Source of the DNA: Cellulomonas sp. JH27-2
GTDB taxonomy: Bacteria > Actinomycetota > Actinomycetes > Actinomycetales > Cellulomonadaceae
NCBI RefSeq assembly: GCF_014837175.1
Contig: NZ_JACYFR010000001.1
Location: forward strand, 186,001 to 250,000
Length of the DNA stretch: 64,000 nucleotides
Direction of reading: 5' to 3'
Below the pieces are notes generated by a model. It was not told the origin of the DNA and made no database searches. It saw nothing but the letters and a program-made list of their open reading frames with translations. The translations under genes were made by a program, and so were the position numbers. Shown here one piece after another: positions 1-8,203 of this stretch (position 1 is the stretch's first letter; each line of letters opens with the position of its first letter).

Positions 1-42
1 TGCGACGCGCTCGGCCAACGCCTGTTCAGCATCCTCGCCCAC
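1..42 (-). CDS. Start of a gene running off the left edge (product unknown)
   Basis: Fourteen open codons run from a GTG at 42 to the window edge on the minus strand. An AGGAGG ribosome binding site lies five bases upstream of the GTG (48-53). The residues visible are M-G-E-D-A-E-Q-A-L-A-E-R-V-A, which is too little to assign a family. The call rests on the ribosome binding site and the open frame only. It would be the last gene of the accessory block that starts this window. Confidence 0.35.
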   Translation of the reverse strand, partial: MGEDAEQALAERVA

Positions 43-309
43 GGTGTCCTCCTGCCGGGTGAGCGAAGCGCCACCCGGGCATGAGGAGGGGACTACACCA
101 GCGGTGCGGTCGCTTGGTCGTCGGTGCTCCTTTGGTACCGGCCTCGTTCGCGTATGCGTTGACGCGCTGCGTTCGCACGGCTCACTCGCTTCAGGTTGCT
201 GGAGCCATAGTGTCGCCACCGGGTGCCAAGAGATGTCAACGCCTCGTCCGCCTCGCTCGAAATGTGCGGGCGGACCGATCGCCATGAGTGCGAAGCTGTA
301 CAGCAACGT
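43..309. other. Intergenic stretch with no supported gene
   Basis: About 270 bases between the partial gene at the left edge and the membrane-protein gene. A short inverted repeat (cgggtg near 56, cacccg near 71) lies just upstream of the partial gene. Open frames exist on both strands but show no convincing codon bias, start signal or recognisable residues. No tRNA or integrase-like sequence was seen here. Confidence 0.4.
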
Positions 310-924
310 CTACGAATCGAAGCCCGCTGACCGCACCAGCAGCAGAGGATCGCTGGGATCGACGGGCTTGAAGCAGCCATAGCGGCGGTATGCCACGAGC
401 AGCGAGGTAGACGCTGCGCGAGTCGCCACGCTCGCCTCTGGCGGGATCACGCCGGCCGCGTAATGGGCAGCCGCGATCAGCGCAGACTGACGGCCGCCGC
501 GCGCAGCCAGCAAGTCGATGACGTACTGCGCGCCGTGCGTCTCGCGGCGCCTCAGCTGCGCCCCGGCACCCGGTCGCCGGGCGATGACCACCGCGCCGGG
601 GACGAAGAGCGCGAACGAGGCGAGGACGACCCAGGTGCCGCTCAACCGGTGGCCGGAGAGACCAGATACGACGTCGATGGCCACGATCATGGCCACGTAG
701 CTCGCGCCCAGGACGATCAACCGTCGGAACTGCCCGAGCACTGCGGGCCCCGCTCGCCGGACGACGACGACGGCCCGGCGCTGCACGTGCCGGGCGCCGG
801 GCTCGACGAGGGCGATGAGGATCCACAGCGGCGTCGTCAAGATCGCCTCGAAGTGGGTGTCGGTGAACGCGCGGGCCAACGTCCATCCCACGCCTGGGGC
901 GTCGCGCACACGAACCGGCGTCAT
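310..924 (-). CDS. Hypothetical membrane protein
   Basis: Product of 204 residues, family not recognised. Two or three hydrophobic segments are visible, a weak one near residues 30-40 (PLWILIALVEPG) and clearer ones around 70-90 and 100-120, followed by a soluble C-terminal part of about 80 residues. That part ends in a tyrosine- and arginine-rich stretch loosely like the last strand of small acetyltransferases; this resemblance is weak. The ATG at 924 was chosen because it falls 33 bases after the upstream nuclease-like gene ends, so the two probably share a transcript. A longer GTG start inside that gene is possible. Codon use is less GC-biased than in the genes right of 2.7 kb, in keeping with an acquired block. 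Confidence 0.55.
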   Translation of the reverse strand: MTPVRVRDAPGVGWTLARAFTDTHFEAILTTPLWILIALVEPGARHVQRRAVVVVRRAGPAVLGQFRRLIVLGASYVAMIVAIDVVSGLSGHRLSGTWVVLASFALFVPGAVVIARRPGAGAQLRRRETHGAQYVIDLLAARGGRQSALIAAAHYAAGVIPPEASVATRAASTSLLVAYRRYGCFKPVDPSDPLLLVRSAGFDS

Positions 925-956
925 TGCCGTCGAACTCGGCACGGGAGTCGAATCCG

Positions 957-2243
957 TCACCCGCGCTCGCCTGGGATTGACTCGGCTGCAGCGCCCTGCG
1001 TCGAGGGCCACACCCACCGGCCCGACGTTGTGCGCAGTGAGGCACGGACGTCGTCAGCGCGGGCTTCGTTCTCGATGACGTCGCGCCAAGCCCTGAACAA
1101 GTCGCGGGTGTCGATAAGCGCCCCGCCGGCCTCGACGAGGGGGGCCAGCTCCGCATCGTTGGCCAGCGCTACCTCGCGTGTTGACGGGTCTGCGGTGCGC
1201 CAGGCATTGACGATGTGCCAGACACTGTCGGCCGGCCGACCGGCCTCGGCGGCGTAGAACGTCGAGGGACGCCCGACGATCTTGGAGATGTCACCAAGCC
1301 TCGCACCCTTGCTGTAGCCCTTGATCTCCACCAGGCAGGTCCAGGCCCCGTCGAGGTCGGTGACGCGCAGGTCTTCGAGCTTGGCTCCTGTCACGGCGTC
1401 GTGGTGGTCGTCCATCGCGCGCACACCGAAGCCGAGGTCTCCCAGGGCGTCCTGAACCGCCGCCTCGAGCGCCGCGCCGTCCGCAGTGAGCAGACGTTGT
1501 GGACCGTCAGCGGCCGTAGCGGCTGCCTGCTCCAGCTTCGCCGCGGTGATCGATGCGCGCTCGTCGAGCGCTGCGATCACCTGCGCGCGCTCCGCAGCGA
1601 TGTTGGCCAGCTCTCTAGCCGCCTCTCGGACTTGCGGTGCACCCCAGACCGGCCCCGTGGCCCAGTCCGGCTCGGAGGGAAATCGGCTCGGGTCGTGCAC
1701 TCGCAGCTCGTTGAGCATGAGCGCTAGCCACTGGTCTTCGTGGGTGGTGTAGTCGGGAAGGACCCAGGTCCAGATCCCGTCGGTCATTCCGCGGCGGGTG
1801 CAAATGAAGCTCACCACGCCGTGCTCTGCCCCGACCGTGGCGAGCGGCGTCATGTAGGCCTCTCTCGCGGCGCTGAACACTCGGCGGGGCGGCGCGGGTG
1901 CCGTCTCTACGATCGAGCGCTCGACAAGGGCGCGAAAGCGGGGATCCGGTCCGGCTGTGATGGACCTGGCGTGCGACTCCTCCAGGAGGCGCGGCGAGAA
2001 CGTGGTGCCCCACCCGTCCGTTCCTAGGTCCCAGAAGTCGTCACCGCCGAACGACAGGACGTGCACGTCATCGGGCGTCGAGGGCTGGAGGTCGAAGCTA
2101 ACGAACAGGTCCCAGTCCGAGGGATGGAGCACAGGCACGTCGACGCCCAGCCGGCCGACGGTGGCCCCATAGGGGGCGAGCTTCGCGAAGAGCTCGTCCG
2201 GCATCTCATCGAACAGGACCCGAGGGTGAGGTGCGTCGTGCAT
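957..2243 (-). CDS. PD-(D/E)XK nuclease-fold-like protein, accessory
   Basis: Product of 428 residues, not a family I can name. The C-terminal third contains a hydrophobic strand ending in V-E-I-K-G (residues of the form E-x-K after an upstream D-L-D-G), the usual core of the PD-(D/E)XK nuclease fold. The E-I-K is followed by a helix rich in K and G. The middle is an alanine-rich helical region of coiled-coil type. The N-terminal part has many aromatic and acidic residues and no known motif. ATG 2243 was taken as start because residues before it are low-complexity. The nuclease reading is inference from one motif; a role in defence or in a mobile island is plausible. The gene sits beside the truncated DUF4244 gene at the presumed island edge. 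Confidence 0.6.
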   Translation of the reverse strand: MHDAPHPRVLFDEMPDELFAKLAPYGATVGRLGVDVPVLHPSDWDLFVSFDLQPSTPDDVHVLSFGGDDFWDLGTDGWGTTFSPRLLEESHARSITAGPDPRFRALVERSIVETAPAPPRRVFSAAREAYMTPLATVGAEHGVVSFICTRRGMTDGIWTWVLPDYTTHEDQWLALMLNELRVHDPSRFPSEPDWATGPVWGAPQVREAARELANIAAERAQVIAALDERASITAAKLEQAAATAADGPQRLLTADGAALEAAVQDALGDLGFGVRAMDDHHDAVTGAKLEDLRVTDLDGAWTCLVEIKGYSKGARLGDISKIVGRPSTFYAAEAGRPADSVWHIVNAWRTADPSTREVALANDAELAPLVEAGGALIDTRDLFRAWRDVIENEARADDVRASLRTTSGRWVWPSTQGAAAESIPGERG

Positions 2244-2429
2244 GAGCCGAAGATAGCCAGCCCGGGCGTGCGCTGTCGCGGATCGCAAGCGGCAAAGCAC
2301 CGAACTACGCACGACCTCGTCGCCACGTGCCTACGGGAGCGCTATTCCTTGCCCGCCAGCTCTGGTACATCTGTCGCGAGTGCCGGCGCCGAATCCCCTG
2401 GTCCCCGCCAACCGACTGCCGTACGTAGC

Positions 2430-2702
2430 TCACGAGCCGTGGCTGGACAGTGCTGTGTAGGACAGGCATAGCTCGACCTTAGGCGCGTTAACTGCAGCGA
2501 GGGTCGCGATGGCGTACTCGGCCGTCGCCATCCCGGCCTCCGCGAGCTCACCGCGCAGGTGCCGGGCGTAGCGCAGGCGCGGCCGTTCCGGACGAGGCCG
2601 GACCGCCCGCCACCGACGCCGGGCATGGAGCTCGTCGGGCTCGTCGCACCGGTCGTCCGGCTCGTCCGGGTCGTCAGAGGGAAGGTTCGGCTGCAGGGTC
2701 AT
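2430..2702 (-). pseudogene. Truncated DUF4244 protein of the Tad-type pilus locus
   Basis: Reads 90 residues from ATG 2702, with an ideal GAGGAGG ribosome binding site. Residues 50-70 contain the family signature A-G-M-A-T-A-E-Y-A-I-A-T-L-A-A-V, which normally runs into a hydrophobic membrane helix as in Flp-type pilins. Here the match stops abruptly after A-A-V (near 2490) and continues with an unrelated polar tail to a stop at 2430, so the transmembrane part is lost. DUF4244 genes usually lie directly after tadC; here tadC is 4.2 kb away. The simplest reading is that a rearrangement or island insertion with an end near 2490 cut this gene. Whether the stub is still made is unknown. Confidence 0.65.
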
Positions 2703-2926
2703 CACGCCTCCTCGGTTCGCGCGACGCCCGCCGATCGGGGCCGCGCGACCACAGTGCGCCGCGCCGCCACGGTCGCGGGCGCTACCTGCCCGGATCGGTG
2801 GACGGCCGTGCGCGCAGCTGTGGCTGTGGTCGCGTCGAGCACCTCGCAACCGACGCCGCGAGGAGCGACGGCACGTGGCCGGCTGTGTCACGCGCCCGCG
2901 TGGGTCCCCCGCGTCGGCCCCTCGCG

Positions 2927-3316
2927 TCACTGCACGGGCGCGATGCCGTCCACGTACTGCCAGCCGTCGTCGCGGACGAACCGGCTGCGCTCGTGCAACC
3001 GCCCGCGCGCGAGCCCGGACGTGTACTGCGCGACGAACTCGACGACACCCTCGTCGTCCCACGGCCCGCCCGCCTCGACGCCCAGCACGACGAGCCGGCG
3101 CCAGACCAGGTCGTCATCGAGCTCGAGCGTCGGCGGCCTCGTCGAGCGGTGCCATGAACGCAGCAGGTACGCGACGTCCCCGACCGCGAACGCCGTGTAC
3201 CGCGAGCGCATGAGCGCCTCGGCGGTCGGTGCCGGGCGCGACCCGTCGAGCGCCGGGCCGCAGCACGTGCCGAACGCGCCGCCGCCGCACGGGCACGGGT
3301 CGTCGGGGGCAGGCAT
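2927..3316 (-). CDS. YchJ-like SEC-C zinc motif protein
   Basis: Product of 129 residues matching the UPF0225/YchJ family in length and layout. The N-terminus carries the cysteine cluster C-P-C-G then C-C-G-P expected for the zinc-binding SEC-C motif, followed by the conserved M-R-S-R-Y-T-A-F segment and the W-H-x-S-T-R-P stretch. The C-terminal half has the V-E-F-V-A-Q-Y and L-H-E-R-S-R-F patterns of the NTF2-like YchJ fold. Biochemical function of the family is not established. Its ATG shares one base with the stop codon of the alditol oxidase gene (TGATG), so the two are translationally coupled. Confidence 0.85.
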   Translation of the reverse strand: MPAPDDPCPCGGGAFGTCCGPALDGSRPAPTAEALMRSRYTAFAVGDVAYLLRSWHRSTRPPTLELDDDLVWRRLVVLGVEAGGPWDDEGVVEFVAQYTSGLARGRLHERSRFVRDDGWQYVDGIAPVQ

Positions 3317-4575
3317 CACCGCGGGTCCCGCAGACCCAGCCGCTCCAGGTGCGCGCTCGTGAACACGCCACGCGGGTCCAGCCGCTCGAACAGCGCACGG
3401 GCGTCGGCCAGCCGCGGCGTCACGCGTGCGACGGCGTCGGCGGACATCCCGTGGAACTTGCCCCAGTGCGGGCGTGCGTCGAACGGCGCGAGCGCCGCCT
3501 CGATCGCGGGCAGCAGCGCGCGCACGTCGTCGGCCCGGTTCCTCCAGGTGAAGTGGAGTGCGACGACGTCGCGCTCGTACGCGGGGCTGAGCCACAGGTC
3601 GTCGGCGGCCGCGGCCCGCAGCTCGGTGATGAGCAGGACGGGCGCGATGCGCGGCGCGAGAGTGCGCACGGCGCGGATCGCGTCGGCGGCCCGGCGACGT
3701 TCGACGAAGTACTCGGTCTGGATCTCGTCGCCGTTGCTGGGTGTCGAGTCGAGGCGGAAATGCGGCAGCCGCTGCGACCACGGCCCCGGCACACCACCCT
3801 GCGGCGTCAGGTTCTCCTCGCTGCCCGCGACCAGGAAGCCCTCCGAGCTCGGGTCGCGCGCGACGCCGAACCACGTGTCCGGTACGTCGTCCGATCCGTC
3901 CAGCCGCGTCTTGCGCCAGGTCTGGTCCAGCGTCGGTTCGTCCCACGTCGTGAAGACGCTCACGCTGTACGCGGCGCCCAGCACGCCGTCCAGGTCGTCG
4001 AGCAGCGCGTCCCACGGCAGGCCGTGGAACACGTCCTGCCGCACGCGGTAGGAGGGCTGGACGTCCAGGGTCACGCGGACGACGACGCCATAGGCGCCCA
4101 GCCCGACGACGACACCGGCGAAGTCGGGCTCGCCGCGGCGGATCGTGACGAGCTCGCCGCCGGCGTCGACGTAGGTCAGGGCGGCGACGGCCGTCGACAG
4201 GACGCCGTTCCCGATCCCCGACCCGTGCGTGCCCGTGGCGACCGCCCCGCCGATCGAGATGTGCGGCAGCGACCCGAGGTTGTGCAGGGCCCAGCCGCGC
4301 TCCTCGAGCCAGGTGGCGAGCACGCCGTAACGAGTCCCGGCGCCGACGGTGACGGTCCGCGCGCTCTCGTCGAGCACGGGGTCGGCCGGGACGCCCGTCA
4401 CCGTGACCAACGTGCCGGCGGTGTCAGCCAGGTCGTTGAACGAGTGCCGCGTGCCGAGCGCCCTGACCCGGCCGCCCGCTGCGACCAGGTCGCGCACCTC
4501 GTCGACCGAGGTCGCGTCCACGAGTCGAGGTGCGGTGAACGTGTACGTCCCGGCCCAGGTCTGCGTGATGGTCAC
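3316..4575 (-). CDS. Alditol (xylitol/sorbitol) oxidase, FAD-dependent
   Basis: Product of 419 residues, close in length and motif order to Streptomyces coelicolor alditol oxidase AldO. The N-terminal FAD domain has the R-A-L-G-T-R-H-S-F-N segment, whose histidine carries covalent FAD in AldO, and the S-L-P-H-I-S-I-G-G-A-V-A-T-G-T-H-G-S-G segment that wraps the cofactor. The C-terminal substrate domain keeps P-G-P-W-x-x-R-L-P-H-F and the R-P-H-W-G-K motif. The enzyme oxidises the terminal hydroxyl of C5-C6 polyols to an aldose with release of hydrogen peroxide. The start is GTG 4575. No signal peptide is present, so it is cytoplasmic. It may handle polyols from hemicellulose sugars. Coupled downstream to the YchJ-like gene. 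Confidence 0.88.
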   Translation of the reverse strand: MTITQTWAGTYTFTAPRLVDATSVDEVRDLVAAGGRVRALGTRHSFNDLADTAGTLVTVTGVPADPVLDESARTVTVGAGTRYGVLATWLEERGWALHNLGSLPHISIGGAVATGTHGSGIGNGVLSTAVAALTYVDAGGELVTIRRGEPDFAGVVVGLGAYGVVVRVTLDVQPSYRVRQDVFHGLPWDALLDDLDGVLGAAYSVSVFTTWDEPTLDQTWRKTRLDGSDDVPDTWFGVARDPSSEGFLVAGSEENLTPQGGVPGPWSQRLPHFRLDSTPSNGDEIQTEYFVERRRAADAIRAVRTLAPRIAPVLLITELRAAAADDLWLSPAYERDVVALHFTWRNRADDVRALLPAIEAALAPFDARPHWGKFHGMSADAVARVTPRLADARALFERLDPRGVFTSAHLERLGLRDPR

Positions 4576-4642
4576 GCGCTCGATCCTCGTTGCTGGGCGC
4601 CGATGCTGCCATGGGCGGTCCGGCCACCGGGACGCGCGACGA

Positions 4643-4681
4643 GGCGTGGGGGCCCGGCGTCGTGTGCCCGACCCCCACGCC
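4643..4681 (-). terminator. Hairpin terminator after the xylanase gene
   Basis: A 10-bp GC-rich stem (left arm from 4643, right arm 4672-4681) with further internal pairing lies between the stop of the GH11/CE4 gene at 4687 and the alditol oxidase start at 4575. There is no T-tract. Confidence 0.6.
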
Positions 4682-4686
4682 GCCGG

Positions 4687-6690
4687 TCAGGCCACCGCGC
4701 AGGTGGCCGTCGGTGTCGTCGTCGTCCCGTTCTTGTAGAACGTGATCCCGAACGAGCTCCCCGACCCGTTGGGACGCGCCGTCACGGTGCCGTTGCTGCT
4801 CGAGACCGCCGCGTTCCAGCTGCTCTGCACCGTCTGGCTGCCGCTCGGCCGCACGGTGACGACCCAGCTGCTCGAGCCGCTGACCGTGAACGTGACGTTG
4901 AACCGGTCCGACCACTCGTCACCGCGCGCGACGCTGACGGTGCAGGAGCCGGTGGTGCCGCCGGTCCCCCCTCCGGTCCCGCCGCCCGTGCCCGTGCCGG
5001 ACGGGGCGACCGCGCGGCCCGTGTCGGGCGAGATGGTGCCCGGGCACAGGTTGCGCCCCTTGAGGTCCGTGAAGATGCCCGGCAGGGCCTGCAGCGTCGC
5101 GGCCGGCCAGTCGTGCATCAGGATGATCTGGCCCGCCCGCAGCTGGCTCGCAGCCTGCCGGATCGCCGTCGCACTCGCGTTGTTCCAGTCCTGCGAGTCG
5201 ACGTCCCAGATGATCTCGCGCAGGCCGAGCGAGGACTCGACCGACTTCAGCGTGCTGTTCGTCTCGCCGTACGGCGGGCGGAACAGACGCGGCGCCGTGC
5301 CGGTCGTCTGCTGGATGACCTGCTGGGTCCGCGAGAGCTGCGACTGGATGTCGGACTGGCTCATGGTCGTCAGGTGCGGGTGGTCCCAGCTGTGGTTGCC
5401 GATGGTCAGCCCCGCGGCCGCGTAGGCGTTCAGCAGCGCGGGCTGCGCCTGCGCGTTCTGACCGGTCGGGAACACGGTGGCCGTCGCGCCGGCGGACTTC
5501 AGGGCGTTGATGAGGCTGGTCGTGTTGCCGGCCGTCGGGCCGTCGTCGAACGTCAGGCCGACGTAGCCGGCCGAGCAGCTCCCGGCCCAGCCGGTGCCCG
5601 TCGTGCCGCCGGTGGTGCCACCCCCTGTCGTGCCACCACCGGTCCCACCCGTGCTGCTGCCCGACGTCGAGCACGTGGCGGACGGCGTCGTCGTCGTGCC
5701 GTTCTTGTAGAACGTCACGCCGAACGTGTTGCCGGACCCGTTGGGCGTGACCGTGCGCGTCGAGCCGCTGCCCGACACCGTCGCGTTCCAGCTGTTCTGC
5801 ACGCTCTGGTTTCCGTTCAGGGCCAGGTTGACGGTCCACGCCGACGAGCCCGACACCGCGTAGGTGACGTTGAACCGGTCGGACCACTCGTCGCCGCGCG
5901 TCGCGGTGACCGTGCAGCCGCTCGACGTGCCGCCACCGGTCGACCCGCCGCCCGTGCTGCCGCCGCCGGTCGAGGTCGACTCGCCCACGGTGATGCTCGA
6001 GCTCCCCGAGCTCTGGTAGCCCTCGGTCGCCATGATCATGTAGTTGTGCGTACCGAGGTTCATCCCGTAGCGCGCCCACGCGTCGAAGTGGTTGCCGGTG
6101 GTGATGGTGCCGCCGGTCCGCTTGGACTGCCGCACGCTCCAGAACTGCTTGAACGTCGAGCTGTTGCCCTCGATCGACGGTGCGTTGGTGCGGGTGGTCT
6201 CGTAGATGTCGTACGTCCCACCGTCGGTGGTCACCGTGCCCTTGAAGGTGCCGGTGGGACGGTAGGTGCCCCAGTTGTCGACGATGTAGTACTCGACGAG
6301 CGGGCCCGTGGTCCACCCGTACAGGGACAGGTAGGCGTTCCCGCTCGGGTTGAACTGGCCCGAGTACGTGACCGTGCGCCGACCACCGGTGGCCCAGCCC
6401 TTGCCCGCGACGAAGTTGCCCGTGTTGCTCCACTGCGTCGAGTAGGCGCCGCCGCCGTTGAGGTTCATCGAGACCGTGCCGGGGCTGTCGGTCCAGAACG
6501 AGTAGTAGTAGCCGCCGTCGTTACCGGTGCCGTTGGACGTCACCGCGGCCGCGGGCATCGCCATGGCGATACCGCCGACGACGAGCGTCGCAACGGCGGT
6601 CAGCAGTGCGGTGACGCGACGCAGCGGGAAGGGAACCGACGACGGGCGTCGTCTGCGCCCGGTCGTCGACGGACGATCGATGATGGACAT
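4687..6690 (-). CDS. Secreted GH11 xylanase / CE4 acetyl xylan esterase with two CBM2 modules
   Basis: Product of 667 residues with the module order of Cellulomonas fimi Xyn11A (XylD). Residues 1-50 are a signal peptide with twin-arginine-like basic stretch and an A-M-P-A-A-A cleavage region. GH11 spans about 52-236, with nucleophile E133 (in P-L-V-E-Y-Y) and acid/base E223 (in A-T-E-G-Y-Q). After a GST-rich linker comes a CBM2b-type xylan-binding module (259-340). After a second linker the CE4 NodB domain (372-560) shows T-F-D-D-G-P with D383 and the metal ligands H433 and H437 in H-S-W-D-H. A second CBM2b follows another linker (585-667). The enzyme cuts xylan and removes acetyl groups from the same polymer. 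ATG 6690 has GAAGGAG at good distance. Operator-like sites lie upstream. Confidence 0.95.
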   Translation of the reverse strand: MSIIDRPSTTGRRRRPSSVPFPLRRVTALLTAVATLVVGGIAMAMPAAAVTSNGTGNDGGYYYSFWTDSPGTVSMNLNGGGAYSTQWSNTGNFVAGKGWATGGRRTVTYSGQFNPSGNAYLSLYGWTTGPLVEYYIVDNWGTYRPTGTFKGTVTTDGGTYDIYETTRTNAPSIEGNSSTFKQFWSVRQSKRTGGTITTGNHFDAWARYGMNLGTHNYMIMATEGYQSSGSSSITVGESTSTGGGSTGGGSTGGGTSSGCTVTATRGDEWSDRFNVTYAVSGSSAWTVNLALNGNQSVQNSWNATVSGSGSTRTVTPNGSGNTFGVTFYKNGTTTTPSATCSTSGSSTGGTGGGTTGGGTTGGTTGTGWAGSCSAGYVGLTFDDGPTAGNTTSLINALKSAGATATVFPTGQNAQAQPALLNAYAAAGLTIGNHSWDHPHLTTMSQSDIQSQLSRTQQVIQQTTGTAPRLFRPPYGETNSTLKSVESSLGLREIIWDVDSQDWNNASATAIRQAASQLRAGQIILMHDWPAATLQALPGIFTDLKGRNLCPGTISPDTGRAVAPSGTGTGGGTGGGTGGTTGSCTVSVARGDEWSDRFNVTFTVSGSSSWVVTVRPSGSQTVQSSWNAAVSSSNGTVTARPNGSGSSFGITFYKNGTTTTPTATCAVA

Positions 6691-6770
6691 GCGTGCACTC
6701 CTTCGTGCCGTGTGGACGTGCGCCGGCCCCGAACCCCCGCAACACTGCGGCCCCTGGACAAGCCGACCTC

Positions 6771-6788
6771 GGTATCGATGTCGATACC
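6771..6788. promoter_or_regulatory. Inverted repeat in the xylanase promoter (probable operator)
   Basis: GGTATCGA-TG-TCGATACC, a perfect 8+2+8 inverted repeat, 80 bases upstream of the xylanase ATG. Spacing and symmetry fit a transcription-factor dimer site; the factor is unknown. Confidence 0.5.
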
Positions 6789-6844
6789 GTTATCGGCGCA
6801 CCCTCCTCGTCGAACCGCTTCCCATGCCAGACCTGGCGAGCGGC

Positions 6845-6855
6845 GAATCGTTTAA
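6845..6855. promoter_or_regulatory. GAATCGTTTAA element, shared with the mannanase promoter
   Basis: GAATCGTTTAA occurs here and again at 24121-24131, upstream of the GH5_8 mannanase. The central CG with A/T-rich flanks is typical of LacI-family operators. It suggests joint control of the two hemicellulases. The regulator is inferred, not shown. Confidence 0.45.
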
Positions 6856-6894
6856 CCGCTGCTCCTCGCCTGAACTGCTGCCGCTCGCCCACCG

Positions 6895-7599
6895 CTAGCT
6901 CCCGCCGAGCAGCCCGGCGGCGAGGCTGAGGACCAGCGGGACCAGGCCCAGCAGCACGAACGCCGGCAGGAAGCACAGCCCCAGCGGAAGGACCAGATGG
7001 ACACCGAGGCGTGCGGCGGCCTCGCGGGTCCTGGTCCGACGCTCACGCCGGAGCTGGTCCGCACGCGCGCGCAGGACGAGGCCCGGCGCGACCCCGGAAT
7101 GCCACGCCGACTCGAGCGCGTCCGCGAGGGGACGCGCACCGTCGGGCGATCGCGCCCAGGCCGACGCCCACGAGGCCCCCAGCAGCAGCGCCGCGCCGGC
7201 CCGACGCAGCGCAGCACCCACCTCCCCGCCCATCGCGTCACCCACCACGTCCAGCGCGCGGGGGACGGGCGCGCCCGCCACCAGTGCAGCGTCGACGACG
7301 TCCAGCAGCAGGACGGGATCCACGACGACGGCGCGCCTGCCCGCGGACCGGCCTGCCCACCACCGTGACCGGGCCGCCCCACCTGATCCACCCGATCCAC
7401 CTTGGCCGGTCGCGCCGAGTCGACGAGCGCCACGTCGACGGTGCCCGCCGGCCTCCGAGCGCCCCGCAGCCCACCACCACGGCGAGAGCGCCACCAGCAT
7501 CGCGACCGCGCAGAGCACCGCGGTCATGATGAGCACCGGGCCCACCGTGGCCACCCACCCCGCCGGGCACGCGGCCCGATCACGACCCACCTCCGGCAC
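6895..7599 (-). CDS. tadC: TadC-like type II/IV secretion F-family membrane protein
   Basis: Product of up to 234 residues. The C-terminal two thirds match the T2SSF/TadC layout: a soluble helical segment with V-D-P-V-L-L-L-D-V-V-D-A-A-L-V-A-G, a glycine-rich turn, basic R-R-E-R-R-T-R-T-R-E, then two closely spaced hydrophobic helices at the end. Another helix lies near residues 20-45. TadC and TadB form the inner-membrane platform for Flp-type pilus assembly. The start is uncertain: GTG 7599 overlaps tadB by 20 bases, while ATG 7527 would follow it. Last gene of the ssd-tadA-tadB-tadC operon. The pilin and TadE genes expected next are not here. Confidence 0.8.
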   Translation of the reverse strand: MPEVGRDRAACPAGWVATVGPVLIMTAVLCAVAMLVALSPWWWAAGRSEAGGHRRRGARRLGATGQGGSGGSGGAARSRWWAGRSAGRRAVVVDPVLLLDVVDAALVAGAPVPRALDVVGDAMGGEVGAALRRAGAALLLGASWASAWARSPDGARPLADALESAWHSGVAPGLVLRARADQLRRERRTRTREAAARLGVHLVLPLGLCFLPAFVLLGLVPLVLSLAAGLLGGS

Positions 7600-8203
7600 G
7601 CCTCAGGAGTGCACGGCTCCAGAGACGTCCACCGAGCAGCAGGCCCGCGCCCAGCAGTGCGGTCGTCGTCCCGAGGCCCCCGCCGAGCAGGACCGCGATC
7701 GGCCGTGCACCCAGCACCATGCCGACCAGCAGCCCGAGGACGGGAAGCCACGCGAGCACCCGCGCGGTGGCCCGTGGCCCGGCGACCGCCGCGCGCACCT
7801 CCGCGGCGGCCTCCTGGTCGGCCGCGAGCGCGGCCGCCAACCGGTGCAGCACCTCGGCGAGGGGTGCACCGAGCCGGTCGGCGGCGACGCACGCGACGAC
7901 GACCGACGCGCACCGGCCCGGATCCGCATCGCCGCGTCCGGCGCCCACCGCCATGAGGTCCGCGGCCGTGGGCGTGCCGGCGGGGTCGGCCAGACCTCGC
8001 GGGAGGGCACGTGACCAGGCGTCGGCGGGTCTCGCCCCGGCCGTGAGCTGGGCAGCGACCTCCAGGAGCACGCCCGGAAGGTCGGCTCCGGTACGGGATC
8101 GAGGCTCCGCGTCGCGGTCCGGGTCCCTGGTCGCCGCGGGTCGCCGGCCCGTCGGCGCCAGCACCGCGACCGCCGCCGCGCACGCGACTCCCACGACGAT
8201 CAC
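7580..8203 (-). CDS. tadB: TadB-like pilus platform membrane protein
   Basis: Product of 207 residues. An N-terminal hydrophobic helix is followed by the soluble T2SSF core (L-P-G-V-L-L-E-V-A-A-Q-L-T-A-G), conserved acidic-helical stretches around A-A-A-L-A-A-D-Q-E-A-A-A-E-V-R, and two C-terminal membrane helices. It is shorter than proteobacterial TadB, as usual for actinobacterial forms. The GTG start at 8203 overlaps the tadA stop by four bases (GTGA), so it is translated with tadA. It should pair with TadC under the TadA ATPase. Confidence 0.82.
   Translation of the reverse strand: MIVVGVACAAAVAVLAPTGRRPAATRDPDRDAEPRSRTGADLPGVLLEVAAQLTAGARPADAWSRALPRGLADPAGTPTAADLMAVGAGRGDADPGRCASVVVACVAADRLGAPLAEVLHRLAAALAADQEAAAEVRAAVAGPRATARVLAWLPVLGLLVGMVLGARPIAVLLGGGLGTTTALLGAGLLLGGRLWSRALLRRAGGGS

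Noticed and set aside
3229-6855. A single open frame of over 1200 codons on the plus strand
   Set aside because: It lies antisense to the alditol oxidase and xylanase genes and is Arg/Gly/Ala-rich without domains. Such frames arise from high third-position GC in real genes.
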